A stretch of DNA of 64,000 bases from Ariolimax columbianus (taxonomy: Eukaryota; Mollusca; Gastropoda; Stylommatophora; Arionidae): the NCBI GenBank assembly GCA_036924085.1, contig JAVGWX010000013.1, positions 53,240,404 through 53,304,403 of the forward strand, in the 5' to 3' direction. Positions within the stretch are counted from its first letter, which is position 1. Each line of letters begins with the position of its first letter. Below the pieces are notes generated by a model, which did no database searches, was not told the origin of the DNA, and saw nothing but the letters and a program-made list of their open reading frames with translations. Positions 63,436 to 64,000 of the stretch are shown here, in pieces. Made by a program: the position numbers and the translations under genes.

Positions 63436-64000
63436 GGTTTCTGACTGATGTCCGTGTTTGGTATCTGACTGATGTCCCGTGTTTGGTATCTGACTGATGT
63501 CTCGTGTTTGATTTCTGACTGATGTCTCGTGTTTGATTTCTGACTGATGTCTCGTGTTTGATCTCTGACTGATGTCCCGTGTTTGGTTTCTGACTGATGT
63601 CCCGTGTTTTGTTTCTGACTGATGTCCCGTGTTTGGTTTCTGACTGATGTCCCGTGTTTGGTTTCTGACTGATGTCCCGTGTTTGGTTTCTGACTGATGT
63701 CCCGTGTTTGGTTTCTGACTGATGTCCCGTGTTTGGTTTCTGACTGATGTCCCGTATTTGGTTTCTGACTGATGTCCCGTGTTTGGTTTCTGACTGATGT
63801 CCCGTGTTTGGTTTCTGACTGATGTCCCGTGTTTGGTTTCTGACTGATGTCCCGTGTTTGGTTTCTGACTGATGTCCCGTGTTTGGTTTCTGACTGATGT
63901 CCCATGTTTGGTTTCTGACTGATGTCCCGTGTTTGGTTTCTGACTTATATCCCGTGTTTGGTTTCTGACTTATGTCCCGTGTTTGGTTTCTGATTAATGT
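63436..64000. repeat. 25-bp minisatellite, about 22 units, open at window edge
   Basis: Units GTTTCTGACTGATGTCCCGT plus GTTTG, with a few variants (CTCGTG, TTATGTCC). It begins within the last codons of LINE family I, whose end reads AACTGGTTTCTGAC. It is stop-free on the minus strand (repeat artefact) and runs off the right edge. Confidence 0.93.

Noticed and set aside
63369..63905. 178-residue Gln/Thr/Lys repeat protein on the minus strand
   Set aside because: Frame generated by the 25-bp minisatellite.

Overview
The window is nuclear DNA of a repeat-rich invertebrate animal. Molluscan origin is my best guess, from the style of the LINEs and tRNA-derived SINEs and the long repeat-filled introns; no sequence here proves it. 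Evidence for an animal: two spliced host genes on the minus strand with GT-AG introns and matching codon phases, one a tektin (axonemal filament protein) and one an A/B-type cyclin. Nearly everything else is mobile or tandem-repeat DNA: broken LINEs of several families on both strands, SINEs with Pol III boxes, one LTR element, a short non-autonomous element, and at least ten minisatellites.

Layout. 1-7190 is a 26-bp satellite with higher-order structure and a decaying right margin. 7240-11672 holds a SINE fragment and a 24-bp minisatellite carrying an RT/RNase H LINE, with a second LINE fragment at its right edge. 11784-24852 holds the first four coding exons of the tektin gene; the gene runs leftward, so the remaining exons lie beyond position 1 and the satellite sits in an intron. 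Its 11.5-kb first intron is packed with LINE debris and a 31-bp minisatellite. 24.9-42.3 kb is intergenic: nested LINEs, several SINEs, a possible foldback element, 30-, 33- and 46-bp minisatellites, and the best-preserved LINE (36897-39174). 42402-59131 holds the last three exons of the cyclin gene, with a 15.4-kb intron carrying an LTR element inserted in a LINE plus more LINEs and SINEs. 59.1-64.0 kb is probably upstream cyclin intron. It holds a LINE in which two minisatellites (20 bp and 25 bp) appear to have grown out of the element's own coding sequence.

Nested insertions give a relative history. LINEs were hit by SINEs (29.7, 35.1 and 55.6 kb), by a ~350-bp element (57.6 kb), by the LTR element (44.4-48.7 kb) and by a younger LINE (36.9-39.2 kb), several with clear target-site duplications. 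No prokaryotic genes, CRISPR array, rRNA or convincing functional tRNA gene was seen. Class assignments of broken elements come from reading RT, endonuclease and RNase H motifs by eye, so family names are approximate.
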